A stretch of DNA of 64,000 bases from Methylopumilus universalis (GTDB lineage: Bacteria; Pseudomonadota; Gammaproteobacteria; Burkholderiales; Methylophilaceae). The position numbers were made by a program, and so were the translations under genes. The first letter of the stretch is position 1. Each line of letters begins with the position of its first letter. Positions 42,550 through 51,625 of the stretch are shown here, piece after piece. The stretch is taken from NCBI RefSeq assembly GCF_006363895.1, contig NZ_CP040953.1. One strand, written 5' to 3'. The notes under the pieces were generated by a model that did no database searches, was not told where the DNA came from, and saw nothing but the letters and a program-made list of their open reading frames with translations.

Positions 42550-43235
42550 TGCATTCATTTTTTATAACTGGGACTGATACAAATATAGGAAAGACTGCTG
42601 TTACGTGCAGCTTAATTGTTAAGTGTATTGAGGAAGGATTTCGAGCAGGCGGTATGAAGCCTGTTGCTGCAGGGTGTCATTTGGAAAATGGTTATATGAT
42701 CTCTGATGATGTTAAAAAGATTATTGAAGTAAGTAATGTAGATCTAAATATCAAAGAAATTAATCCTTACTCATTCGAACGGCCGATCGCACCTCATATA
42801 AGTTTTAAGTTAAATGAAATTGACATTCATTTAATTAAAAAATATTTACGATCTTTTGAAAAAAAAATAGATTATTTATTTATTGAGGGGGTGGGAGGAT
42901 ATGCAGTGCCTTTAACCGAAACCTTTACCACAGCTGATTTAGTCGAGAGTTTAGAGGTACCAGTTATTCTGGTGGTGGGTATGAAATTAGGGTGTATCAA
43001 TCACACTTTATTAACAGTTGAATCAATTTTGAATAAAAAGCAAAAACTCTGTGGCTGGGTCGCCAATCGTGTAGATGAAAACATGGAAGCTTACGAAGAA
43101 AATTTTTCTTTCTTAAAAGAAAAAATTAAGGCGCCTTGTTTGGGTGAAGTCCCTTATTTCAAAGATTTTGACCCTTACAAAGCATCAAAATTTATCGATA
43201 TAAATAAGCTTAATGATAAAGCTTATGAAGATTGA
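42549..43235 (+). CDS. bioD: Dethiobiotin synthetase
   Basis: ATP-dependent carboxylase that closes the ureido ring from DAPA. The 228 residues have the P-loop GTDTNIGKTAVTCSL, KPVAAGC and EGVGGYAVPL. The gene for the intermediate aminotransferase (bioA) is absent from this window. Its last 26 bases overlap the end of convergent nadD. Confidence 0.94.
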   Translation: MHSFFITGTDTNIGKTAVTCSLIVKCIEEGFRAGGMKPVAAGCHLENGYMISDDVKKIIEVSNVDLNIKEINPYSFERPIAPHISFKLNEIDIHLIKKYLRSFEKKIDYLFIEGVGGYAVPLTETFTTADLVESLEVPVILVVGMKLGCINHTLLTVESILNKKQKLCGWVANRVDENMEAYEENFSFLKEKIKAPCLGEVPYFKDFDPYKASKFIDINKLNDKAYED

Positions 43236-43869
43236 TGTAGTCAGCAACACCTGTAGGCAAAAGATTTATAAGATTTTTATTTGAATAAATAGTTTCTCGA
43301 ATTTGAGATGACGAGATATCAATATACTCAAATGTTTTCGTCATAATTAGCCCGTGACTAGATGTACGAAGATCCTCAACATTTTGAGTGAGTCTTTCAG
43401 CCCATTCTTTTTTTAGAGCTGATGTTAATTGTTCTTCAAAAATAGGGGATTCGCGCCTTTCTACTACCAATATGTGGCAATAATTAAAAAGCTCATTCCA
43501 TAAATGCCATGATTCAAGCTTTAGGAAAGCGTCACTTCCCATTAAAAAACAAAACGCTTGCTCCTCTTTTTTTTCTAGTGCAAGACTTTGCAATGTCTCA
43601 ATAGTATAAGAGGGCTTTAGGTCGCTTTGATTTTTTTTAATTTCACGATCATCAATCAAAAAATTAGTGTGCGGATTGAGAGCGAGTTTGAGCATTTCTA
43701 TGCGATGCTTATTGTCTATGACGATATTTTTATGCGGAGCTAAACCGGATGGAATAAAAAGAACTTTCGACAATGACGCTAAGTCTTGCCAGGCTTTAGC
43801 TAATTCTATATGGCCACAGTGTATTGGATCGAATGCACCACCTAATACACCAATAAGTTTCAAAGACAT
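43210..43869 (-). CDS. nadD: Nicotinate-nucleotide adenylyltransferase
   Basis: Converts nicotinate mononucleotide to deamido-NAD. The 219 residues have the GGAFDPIHCGHIELA motif, PSGLAPHK and the ISSSQIRETI signature. It ends the leuS-lptE-holA-proA-nadD leftward group, three bases after proA. rsfS and rlmH, which usually come next, are replaced by the convergent biotin operon. Confidence 0.95.
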   Translation of the reverse strand: MSLKLIGVLGGAFDPIHCGHIELAKAWQDLASLSKVLFIPSGLAPHKNIVIDNKHRIEMLKLALNPHTNFLIDDREIKKNQSDLKPSYTIETLQSLALEKKEEQAFCFLMGSDAFLKLESWHLWNELFNYCHILVVERRESPIFEEQLTSALKKEWAERLTQNVEDLRTSSHGLIMTKTFEYIDISSSQIRETIYSNKNLINLLPTGVADYINLHKLYH

Positions 43870-43872
43870 TCC

Positions 43873-45132
43873 TTATTTACGTATATGCCCATTACCTAAT
43901 ACGATATATTTTAGCGAAGTAAGTCCCTCAAGCCCTACAGGACCTCTTGCATGTAATTTATTTGTTGAAATGCCTATTTCAGCACCTAGGCCATATTCAA
44001 AGCCATCAGCAAAACGAGTTGAAGCATTCACCATAACGCTACTTGAATCCACTTCTTTTAAGAATCGCATAGCGTGTCCATAGTTTTCAGTAACGATAGC
44101 ATCTGTATGATGAGAAGAATATTGATTGATATGATTAATTGCATCGTCAATGTCATCGATAATCTTGCATGAAATAATTGCATCAAGGTATTCGGTATAA
44201 AAATCATCTTCACTTGCTGCTTTAATACCCTTTATAAGCTTCAAAGTTTCTTTGCAGCCACGAACCTCAACTTTATGTTGATGCAGCATTTTCACAATTT
44301 TAGGTAAAAAATCTCGCGCAATGTCTTTAGATATTAAAAGTGATTCGGTAGTATTGCATGTTCCCAATCTTTGAGTCTTAGAGTTCTCAATAATTTTAAG
44401 TGCTTTATCTAAATCTGCATTTTTATCTACAAAGACGTGGCAATTTCCGTCTAAGTGTTTAATGACAGGCACAGTTGCCTCATCTCTAATCATCTTAGTT
44501 AAGCTTTTGCCGCCCCTTGGAATGATCACATCAATGTAGTTATCAAGTTTAATCATAGCTTCAACTATCGATCTATCGGTTGAATCAATAACCTGAACAG
44601 CCTGAACTGAAAGACCGGCTTTTTTAAGTGCCTCATGAATAATATTGCTTAAAGCAATATTGGAGTGAATAGCTTCGCTACCACCTCTTAATATAATGGC
44701 ATTTCCAGATTTGATAGATAAACTCGCTGCATCAATGGTGACGTTAGGACGAGATTCATAAATCATACCTATAACACCCAGAGCTACACGCATTTGACCG
44801 ACTTGAATACCTGATGGCCGTGTATTCAAATGCATAATTTCACCAATAGGGTCCTTAAGATCAACAATACCTTGTATGCCTTTAATCATCGAATCAATAG
44901 TTTTAGTTGAAATGATAAGGCGGTCGATAGAAGCGCGATCTAATTTATTTTTTTTAGCTACTTGGACATCCTTCTCATTGGCTTTCAGAATAGTTTTTGC
45001 TTTTGTATTCAAAAGCTGAATGAGATGAGTCAATGCATCATTCTTTTGTTGTGTTGATGCTTTAGCCATCAAGCGCGAAGCTTTTTTTCCTTCTAGGCCA
45101 ATTTTTTTAAGATATTGATTTATATTTGTCAT
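43873..45132 (-). CDS. proA: Gamma-glutamyl phosphate reductase
   Basis: Reduces gamma-glutamyl phosphate to glutamate semialdehyde, the step after ProB. The 419 residues contain the catalytic cysteine in RLGTCNTTESLL, IPRGGKSLT and EFGLGAEIGIS-like YGLGAEIGIST. It sits between holA and nadD as in many betaproteobacteria and is 28 kb from proB. Confidence 0.96.
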   Translation of the reverse strand: MTNINQYLKKIGLEGKKASRLMAKASTQQKNDALTHLIQLLNTKAKTILKANEKDVQVAKKNKLDRASIDRLIISTKTIDSMIKGIQGIVDLKDPIGEIMHLNTRPSGIQVGQMRVALGVIGMIYESRPNVTIDAASLSIKSGNAIILRGGSEAIHSNIALSNIIHEALKKAGLSVQAVQVIDSTDRSIVEAMIKLDNYIDVIIPRGGKSLTKMIRDEATVPVIKHLDGNCHVFVDKNADLDKALKIIENSKTQRLGTCNTTESLLISKDIARDFLPKIVKMLHQHKVEVRGCKETLKLIKGIKAASEDDFYTEYLDAIISCKIIDDIDDAINHINQYSSHHTDAIVTENYGHAMRFLKEVDSSSVMVNASTRFADGFEYGLGAEIGISTNKLHARGPVGLEGLTSLKYIVLGNGHIRK

Positions 45133-45171
45133 GTGTGAATTATACGCGTTAAGAAATTAACTTGTATAGGA

Positions 45172-46200
45172 TCAAATTTTTCGACTTCGAGATGCTATTT
45201 TTGCAAGTCCTAGACAAAGCCTATCTGTCTCTAACCAAGCATCCCCATGGGAAACACCTTTTGATATTTTATCGATTTCGGATAGCTTTTGAATAGCCGC
45301 TCTTAAATGCTTAGCCGAAAAAAAAGAAAGTGCTTTCTTAACATATATAAGTTTGTCTCCAAATATTCTTGATTTTGTAAGATGACTTTCTAAAGATTGA
45401 CCTCTAAAATCAAGCTCTTTTATTTCAAGCATGGGTTTTAATACCCAAGAAAGTGAGCTTGTAATGCTAATTGGGTTTTGACCTTCTTCTTTTAAAAAAT
45501 TAAGTGTCGATAACGTTTTCATCTGATCACCAATTAATACATATTCAGTGAGTTCAAAAGCGTCATAACGAGATACATTGGAGATAGATTGAGAAACTTT
45601 CTCGTACGAAATAGGTTGGTTTGGAAAAAGCAATGCTAATTTATTTAATTCTTGATCTGCAGCAAGCATATTCCCATGAACAAACTGACTAATAAGCTGA
45701 ATACTTTCATCCTCAAGGATTATAGCTAATAATAAAGCTCTTTTTTTTAACCAGGAAGGAATTTCAGCCGGCTTGATTTCGTCAAGCCTAATTGTGTAAG
45801 CAATTTTTTCAAGATTTTTAAACCATTTCTGCTGCTTGGTTTCTTTCTCTGTTTGAGGTAATTGAACAATAAGAAGGTCGTCTTGAGAAAAATTTTGCAG
45901 AATTTCATAAAAAAATTCGCCACCTTCTTCATTTATTTTTCCTGAGGGAATAACGATTTCAATAATGCGCTTTTGAGAAAATAAACCTTGAGATGAAAGA
46001 GACGAGGCACATTGATCCCATTTGAAATAGCGGTCAATAGTGAAACTCAATTTTTCTAAGTAAGAATGTTCTTTGGCAAATTGACGTAGGATGTCGAAAG
46101 CTTCTTTTCTTGAAAGAGCCTCATCTCCTATAAGAAGAAATTTTGATCGCTGATTTTTTTGGAGCTCTTTATTAAGAGCTTCTGAATCAAATGCTACCAT
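45172..46200 (-). CDS. holA: DNA polymerase III subunit delta
   Basis: Clamp-loader subunit that opens the sliding clamp. The 342 residues show the family's low conservation, with LLIGDEALSRKEAFDILRQF at the N terminus, LLIVQLPQTEKE and FVHGNMLAADQELNKLALL. The lptE-holA neighbourhood supports the call. It starts three bases after lptE. Confidence 0.9.
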   Translation of the reverse strand: MVAFDSEALNKELQKNQRSKFLLIGDEALSRKEAFDILRQFAKEHSYLEKLSFTIDRYFKWDQCASSLSSQGLFSQKRIIEIVIPSGKINEEGGEFFYEILQNFSQDDLLIVQLPQTEKETKQQKWFKNLEKIAYTIRLDEIKPAEIPSWLKKRALLLAIILEDESIQLISQFVHGNMLAADQELNKLALLFPNQPISYEKVSQSISNVSRYDAFELTEYVLIGDQMKTLSTLNFLKEEGQNPISITSSLSWVLKPMLEIKELDFRGQSLESHLTKSRIFGDKLIYVKKALSFFSAKHLRAAIQKLSEIDKISKGVSHGDAWLETDRLCLGLAKIASRSRKI

Positions 46201-46203
46201 TAA

Positions 46204-46689
46204 TTATTTTTTAATAAGCTGAATTTGATTAAATAGATTTGTAATGGCTTCATTACGCATAGCTTCATTTAGCTGTCTTTCTTCCTCTTCTTTACCAATA
46301 AGATTTGAATCGCTATAAGTAAAATCCTTGCGCGATTCTATTATGTTCTCTTGGCTCCAGATTTCACTATCGATGGTCTTAACTCGATAACGAACCCTGT
46401 AAAAAATTTCAAATTCTCGAACAAGACCCTGGCCGCTTAAAGAAAGAATTCTTTTTTCGCTTTCTTCACTCAGGAGCTCAACTCTTAATTCTGGATTTTC
46501 TGTCGACGATACAATAGCTACTTTATTGCTGTTCAAGACTTTTTTAAGGTTTTTTGTGAAACTTAATTCTTTACCTTCTAGACTGATTGTTTTAAATGAT
46601 ATTTCTGTCATACCCCTCATGTGAAATCCACAACTTGAAATAATTAGAAGCATTAATAAAGCTATAAGTTTTTTCTGTATGAAATTCAT
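46204..46689 (-). CDS. lptE: LPS-assembly lipoprotein LptE
   Basis: Outer-membrane lipoprotein that plugs the LptD barrel. The signal peptide ends in a lipobox (LLIISSCGFHMRG, Cys at about residue 20), then VRYRVKTID and QLNEAMRNEAITNLFNQI. The 161 residues are normal. The C-terminal GEEEERQLNEA region is typical of betaproteobacterial LptE. Located between leuS and holA as expected. Confidence 0.9.
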   Translation of the reverse strand: MNFIQKKLIALLMLLIISSCGFHMRGMTEISFKTISLEGKELSFTKNLKKVLNSNKVAIVSSTENPELRVELLSEESEKRILSLSGQGLVREFEIFYRVRYRVKTIDSEIWSQENIIESRKDFTYSDSNLIGKEEEERQLNEAMRNEAITNLFNQIQLIKK

Positions 46690-46692
46690 AAT

Positions 46693-49146
46693 TTATCCTG
46701 TGACGATATTAATGAGTTTTTTAGGTACAAATATCATTTTTTTAACTTTACTTTCTTGATCAATAAATCGCTTAACATCTTCATTTTGCAGAGCCATGCG
46801 TTCAATATCTTTTTGTTCAAGATCAGCCGATACTAGCATATTTCCTCTAAGTTTTCCGTTCACTTGAATCACCATTGCATATTCATTTTTAATTAATGCG
46901 TTAGGGTCAGCTTTAGGCCATGTCTCATGGTCGATCGTGGCATCAAAAAGATGACCCCATAAGGTATGACATATATGAGGCACAAAAGGATTAAGCAATA
47001 AAATAACATTTTGTATTACTTCTTGTTTTACTGAAAGCGTAACAGCATCCTCACCTTCAATCTTTGCAAAGGTATTCATAAGTTCCATCACAGAAGATAT
47101 GGCTGTATTAAAGCTATGTCTTCTTTGAATATCGTCGGTAATTTTTTGTATAGTTTGATGTAGCTCAAACCTTAAATTTTTTGTTTGAGCCGTGAGCTCA
47201 CCCTCTTTATAAGATGCAATCTTACCTCTAGCATGATGATCATAAACAGTTTTCCAAAGTCTCTTAAGAAAGCGATTGGCGCCCTCAACCCCACTATCAG
47301 ACCACTCCAAACTTTGCTCAGGCGGGGCTGCAAACATAATAAAAAGTCTTGCAGTATCAGCGCCGAATTGATCAATGAGAGATTGAGGGTCTACAGTATT
47401 TCCTTTTGACTTTGACATTTTGGTGCCATTTTTTAATACCATACCTTGTGTTAAAAGATTTTTAAATGGTTCAGAATGTTTAATGAGACCAAGATCTCTT
47501 AAAAGTTTATTAAAAAAGCGCGCATATAATAAATGCAAGATAGCATGCTCAATTCCCCCGATGTATTGATCAACAGGCATCCAGTAATTACTTCTCTCAT
47601 CAACCATGGCATCTTGATTGTTATAACTTGGATAGCGAGCAAAATACCAAGATGATTCTACAAAAGTATCCATCGTATCTGTTTCCCTTTCAGCTGGCTT
47701 GCCGCAGGAAGGACAGATTGTCTTATAAAAAGATTCATCTTGTTTGATAGGCGAGCCAACACCATGCATAACGATAGATTCGGGAAGCACTACGGGCAAA
47801 TCTTTTTCTGGCACAGGTACTTCGCCACATGAATAACATTTAATAATAGGTATTGGGCATCCCCAGTAACGCTGTCTTGAAATCCCCCAATCACGCAATC
47901 TAAATTGCGTTGTTTTTTTACCTTTATGGAGAGAGCTTAATTTATTAACAATGGCATCAAATGCCTCTTGAAATTCTAAGCCATTAAATTCACCCGAATT
48001 AATTAACCGCCCATAATCAGTAAAAGCAGCTTCAGCAAGGTTGGTTCTTTTTGCGTCAATTGGCTCAATAACTTGTTCAATATTGAGATTGTATTTTTTT
48101 GCAAAATGAAAATCTCTTTCATCATGAGCAGGAACTGCCATCACCGCTCCTGAACCATAATTCATAAGTACATAATTGGCGATCCAAATTGGCACTTCTT
48201 TTTGTGTGATTGGGTGAATCGCTCGAAATCCAGAGTCGATACCTATTTTCTCTGCAGTTGCAAGATCAGCCTCAGCAACGCTGCCTCTTGTGCATTCGTT
48301 AATGAATGCTTCAATTGTAGGATTATTTTTTTTAATCGATGAAGCAAGTGGATGTTCTGCGGCAATAGCTAAGTAAGTTACGCCCATAAGCGTGTCTGGT
48401 CTGGTGGTATAGATTTTAACGGGATCAGTATGATCTTTAATGGTAAATTCAATTTCACAACCATGACTTTTACCAATCCAATTTCTTTGCATGGTTTTGA
48501 CTTGTTCTGGCCAGCCTTCAAGCTCATCTAAATCTCTTAGAAGCTCATCCGCATAATCAGTAATTTTCATAAAATACTGAGGGATTTCTTTTTTCTCAAT
48601 AACAGCGCCAGATCGCCATCCTTTTCCGTCAATTACTTGTTCATTAGCAAGGACAGTTTGATCGACGGGATCCCAATTAACCGTAGAAATTTTTTTGTAT
48701 ATTAATTTCTTCTTAAAGAGTTCAGTAAATAACCATTGCTCCCATTTGTAATACTCTGGCCGACATGTTGCAATTTCTCTTTTCCAATCGATTGCAAGGC
48801 CCAGCTGTTTCAACTGATGTTTCATGTAATCAATATTGCTATAGGTCCAAGCAGCAGGAGCAGATTTATTTTGTAATGCTGCATTTTCTGCAGGCAAACC
48901 AAAAGCATCCCATCCCATAGGTTGCAATACATTAAAACCAAGCATGCGATGAAAGCGGCTTAATACATCACCGATCGTGTAATTTCTAACATGTCCCATA
49001 TGAAGTTTTCCGCTCGGATACGGAAACATAGAAAGACAATAATATTTTGGTTTTTTAGAGTCCTCTGAAACAGAGAATGTATGTTCTTTATCCCAATAGG
49101 ACTGAACTTCTTCTTCAATGCCTTTGAAAGGGTAGTTGAGTTGCAT
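46693..49146 (-). CDS. leuS: Leucyl-tRNA synthetase
   Basis: Class I synthetase with an editing domain. MFPYPSGKLHMGHVRNYTIGD carries the HIGH motif, TTRPDTLMG the editing site and MSKSKGNTVDP the KMSKS loop. A zinc insert is visible as CYSCGE and CPSCGK. At 817 residues it is about 40 shorter than the E. coli enzyme, which fits a compact genome. It starts the leftward group, eight bases after adk. Confidence 0.97.
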   Translation of the reverse strand: MQLNYPFKGIEEEVQSYWDKEHTFSVSEDSKKPKYYCLSMFPYPSGKLHMGHVRNYTIGDVLSRFHRMLGFNVLQPMGWDAFGLPAENAALQNKSAPAAWTYSNIDYMKHQLKQLGLAIDWKREIATCRPEYYKWEQWLFTELFKKKLIYKKISTVNWDPVDQTVLANEQVIDGKGWRSGAVIEKKEIPQYFMKITDYADELLRDLDELEGWPEQVKTMQRNWIGKSHGCEIEFTIKDHTDPVKIYTTRPDTLMGVTYLAIAAEHPLASSIKKNNPTIEAFINECTRGSVAEADLATAEKIGIDSGFRAIHPITQKEVPIWIANYVLMNYGSGAVMAVPAHDERDFHFAKKYNLNIEQVIEPIDAKRTNLAEAAFTDYGRLINSGEFNGLEFQEAFDAIVNKLSSLHKGKKTTQFRLRDWGISRQRYWGCPIPIIKCYSCGEVPVPEKDLPVVLPESIVMHGVGSPIKQDESFYKTICPSCGKPAERETDTMDTFVESSWYFARYPSYNNQDAMVDERSNYWMPVDQYIGGIEHAILHLLYARFFNKLLRDLGLIKHSEPFKNLLTQGMVLKNGTKMSKSKGNTVDPQSLIDQFGADTARLFIMFAAPPEQSLEWSDSGVEGANRFLKRLWKTVYDHHARGKIASYKEGELTAQTKNLRFELHQTIQKITDDIQRRHSFNTAISSVMELMNTFAKIEGEDAVTLSVKQEVIQNVILLLNPFVPHICHTLWGHLFDATIDHETWPKADPNALIKNEYAMVIQVNGKLRGNMLVSADLEQKDIERMALQNEDVKRFIDQESKVKKMIFVPKKLINIVTG

Positions 49147-49153
49147 ATGCTAA

Positions 49154-49804
49154 TTAATTAATTTGATCAAAAATTGTTTTTTGAATGTCTTTTACATCAC
49201 CGAGACCGTTAATTTTGATATAGCGAAGCCCTTGATTTTCAGTCATTGCCCATTTTGAATAATAATTAACAAGTGGTTTCGTTTGGGTATGATAAACATC
49301 AAGACGTTTTAGAATGGTTTCTTTTTTATCATCATCTCTCTGAATAAGAGGCTCACCTGTGATGTCATCCTGATCTTGAATTTTAGGTGGATTATTATGA
49401 ATATGATAAATACGACCTGAAGCAATATGCGTCCTTCTTCCGCTTAATCTCTCTACAATGACGTTATCTGGCACATCAATTTCAATGACTATATCTATCA
49501 TAATCGAAGCCTGTTTCATTGCTTCGGCTTGCGGAATAGTTCTAGGGAAACCATCTAACAAGAAGCCTTGTTTGCAATCGCTATCTTGAATACGCTCTTT
49601 AACTAATTCAATAATTAGTTGATCCGGAACAAGTGCGCCACTATCCATAAATTGCTTGGCTTCAAGCCCTAATTTTGTATTTGCTTTAATAGCAGCACGA
49701 AGCATGTCGCCAGTTGATATTTGGGGGATGTTAAATTTGTCTTTAAGTATCTGGGCTTGTGTGCCCTTACCAGCGCCTGGCGCTCCTAGTAGAATAATTC
49801 TCAT
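49154..49804 (-). CDS. adk: Adenylate kinase
   Basis: Interconverts ATP+AMP and ADP. The 216 residues have GAPGAGKGTQA, LLDGFPRT and RRDD-like IQRDDDKKETILKRLDVYH; the lid segment THIASGRIYHIHNNPP keeps the long form. AAGGAGAG sits seven bases upstream of the ATG. It is followed by leuS, probably in one message. Confidence 0.97.
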   Translation of the reverse strand: MRIILLGAPGAGKGTQAQILKDKFNIPQISTGDMLRAAIKANTKLGLEAKQFMDSGALVPDQLIIELVKERIQDSDCKQGFLLDGFPRTIPQAEAMKQASIMIDIVIEIDVPDNVIVERLSGRRTHIASGRIYHIHNNPPKIQDQDDITGEPLIQRDDDKKETILKRLDVYHTQTKPLVNYYSKWAMTENQGLRYIKINGLGDVKDIQKTIFDQIN

Positions 49805-49824
49805 GTATCTCTCCTTAAGTCTTA

Positions 49825-49833
49825 ATTATATCA
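49825..49833 (-). promoter_or_regulatory. Extended -10 promoter of adk
   Basis: On the minus strand TGATATAAT (49833-49825) is an extended -10 with a perfect hexamer, about 20 bases ahead of the adk ATG. It separates adk-leuS-lptE-holA-proA-nadD from rsmA upstream. Confidence 0.6.
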
Positions 49834-49871
49834 GCCGATCTTCATTTCACATGGCTATTAGGCCGTATTAA

Positions 49872-50636
49872 TTAATCTAGATAATTTGAAATATTCACGA
49901 AATCTGATACTGATAAATTTTCGGCTCTTAACTGATGATTGATACCTATTTTTTCAAAATCATTTTCGTTAATAAAGGATTTAAGTGTATTGCGAATAGT
50001 CTTTCTTCTTTGAGAGAAAGCTTCCTTAACAATCTTTCCAAACTGATTAATATTATTTGCTATAAAAGGATATTGCTCATAAGGAATAAGCCTCACGAAA
50101 GATGATTCGACTTTAGGCTCGGGTTCGAATGCCTCTTTAGGCACATGAACCAAATGTTCCATTGAAAAATAATATTGAAGCATCACTGATAACCTCCCAT
50201 ATTCTGAAGACGAGGGGATGGCGATCATGCGATCCACAACTTCTTTTTGTAGCATAAAATGTAGATCTTTTACAATTTGAATATTTTCAATGCATTTAAA
50301 TAGAATGGGTGTTGAAATGTTGTAAGGTAAATTACCTACAATTCTGATTTTTTGATCAAATTGGTGAAAGTTAAAATTTAGAACATCCTCATTGAATATG
50401 GTAATGCTTTTTTTTTGGTATTCATTTTCCATCCAACTTACAATATCTCGATCAAGTTCAATCGCTAACAAATGAGCACATTTTTCGAGCAGAGGTTTTG
50501 TAAGCGCTCCAAGGCCAGGACCTATTTCAATAATAGTGTCGTCTGGAAGAGGGTTGATTGATTGAATAATTGAATGAATAATCGAAGCATCTTTGAGAAA
50601 ATTTTGCCCAAATTTTTTCTTAGGGATATGTCTCAT
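49872..50636 (-). CDS. rsmA: 16S rRNA dimethyladenosine transferase
   Basis: Dimethylates A1518 and A1519 near the 3' end of 16S rRNA. The 254 residues contain KKFGQNFLKD, the SAM motif VIEIGPGLGALT-like IIEIGPGLGALTKPL, and NLPYNISTPIL. Start overlaps pdxA by four bases (ATGA). It ends the lptD-surA-pdxA-rsmA operon; apaG and apaH, often next, are absent. Confidence 0.96.
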   Translation of the reverse strand: MRHIPKKKFGQNFLKDASIIHSIIQSINPLPDDTIIEIGPGLGALTKPLLEKCAHLLAIELDRDIVSWMENEYQKKSITIFNEDVLNFNFHQFDQKIRIVGNLPYNISTPILFKCIENIQIVKDLHFMLQKEVVDRMIAIPSSSEYGRLSVMLQYYFSMEHLVHVPKEAFEPEPKVESSFVRLIPYEQYPFIANNINQFGKIVKEAFSQRRKTIRNTLKSFINENDFEKIGINHQLRAENLSVSDFVNISNYLD

Positions 50637-51616
50637 GCGTGAGATTTTTGAGCCAAATCGATTGCTAAATCAATCGCACTATAAAAGCTATTTGGGTCTA
50701 TATTTCCTTGTCCAGCTAAGTCGATAGCGGTTCCATGGTCAACTGAGGTTCTAATGATTGGAAGGCCAAGAGTAACGTTCACACCTAAGCCAAAATTAGC
50801 ATGTTTAAAAACTGCGAGACCTTGATCATGGTACATCGCCAAAAAGCAGTCAGCTTTTTGGATATATTTTTCTGTGAAAAGTGTATCTGCTGGAAGCGGC
50901 CCTTCAATTAACATGCCTTCGCATTTTAATTTGCTGATAACAGGCGCAAGAGTATTAATTTCTTCTAAACCTAAAATGCCATTTTCACCTGCATGCGGAT
51001 TCAGGCCTGCGACAAAAATTGCAGGGTTATTTATTTTAAAACGATGAATAAGGTCACGATGAATTGTTCTTAGTGTTTGTTCAAGTTTTTCTGATGTAAT
51101 TAAGTGGCTTACTTGTGATAAAGGCACATGTGTTGTCACAAGTGCGACTTTCATAATTTTGGAAGCGAGCATCATAACTTCATTTTTGGCTTGAGTGTAA
51201 TCCGCAATGTACTCAGTATGGCCTGTAAAAGGCTGACTTTCATTGATAATGCTTTTATGGATAGGAGCTGTTACAAGCGCATCAAAAGATTTATTTAAGC
51301 AGCCATCTAATGCAAAGTTTAGGACATCAAGAACATATTGATTATTCTTAGGATTAAGTAATCCTGTCTGAATGTTTTCGCAAGCAGGAATATGATGAAT
51401 AGAAAGTGAGTGATCACCCTTATGTTCTATAGGAACATTTTCATAAAATGTAATCGATTTATTGAGACGAGCAGCTCTGTCAGATAAAGCATTTTTATCG
51501 CCAACCACTGTAATAAATGCTGGAAATTTTTTTGTGCTAAGCAGAACACAAAGATCAAGACCAATACCCGCAGGTTCGCCTGAGCTTATGACGATATGTG
51601 GCTTAAAAGCAGTCAA
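50633..51616 (-). CDS. pdxA: 4-hydroxythreonine-4-phosphate dehydrogenase
   Basis: Oxidises 4-phosphohydroxy-threonine in the DXP-dependent pyridoxal phosphate pathway. The 327 residues have SSGEPAGIGLDLC, THVPLSQV, GLNPHAGENGILG and YHDQGLAVFK with the metal-binding histidines and aspartate. Start is TTG at 51616, nine bases after surA, with no ribosome site. Confidence 0.94.
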   Translation of the reverse strand: MTAFKPHIVISSGEPAGIGLDLCVLLSTKKFPAFITVVGDKNALSDRAARLNKSITFYENVPIEHKGDHSLSIHHIPACENIQTGLLNPKNNQYVLDVLNFALDGCLNKSFDALVTAPIHKSIINESQPFTGHTEYIADYTQAKNEVMMLASKIMKVALVTTHVPLSQVSHLITSEKLEQTLRTIHRDLIHRFKINNPAIFVAGLNPHAGENGILGLEEINTLAPVISKLKCEGMLIEGPLPADTLFTEKYIQKADCFLAMYHDQGLAVFKHANFGLGVNVTLGLPIIRTSVDHGTAIDLAGQGNIDPNSFYSAIDLAIDLAQKSHA

Positions 51617-51625
51617 GATAAGAAA

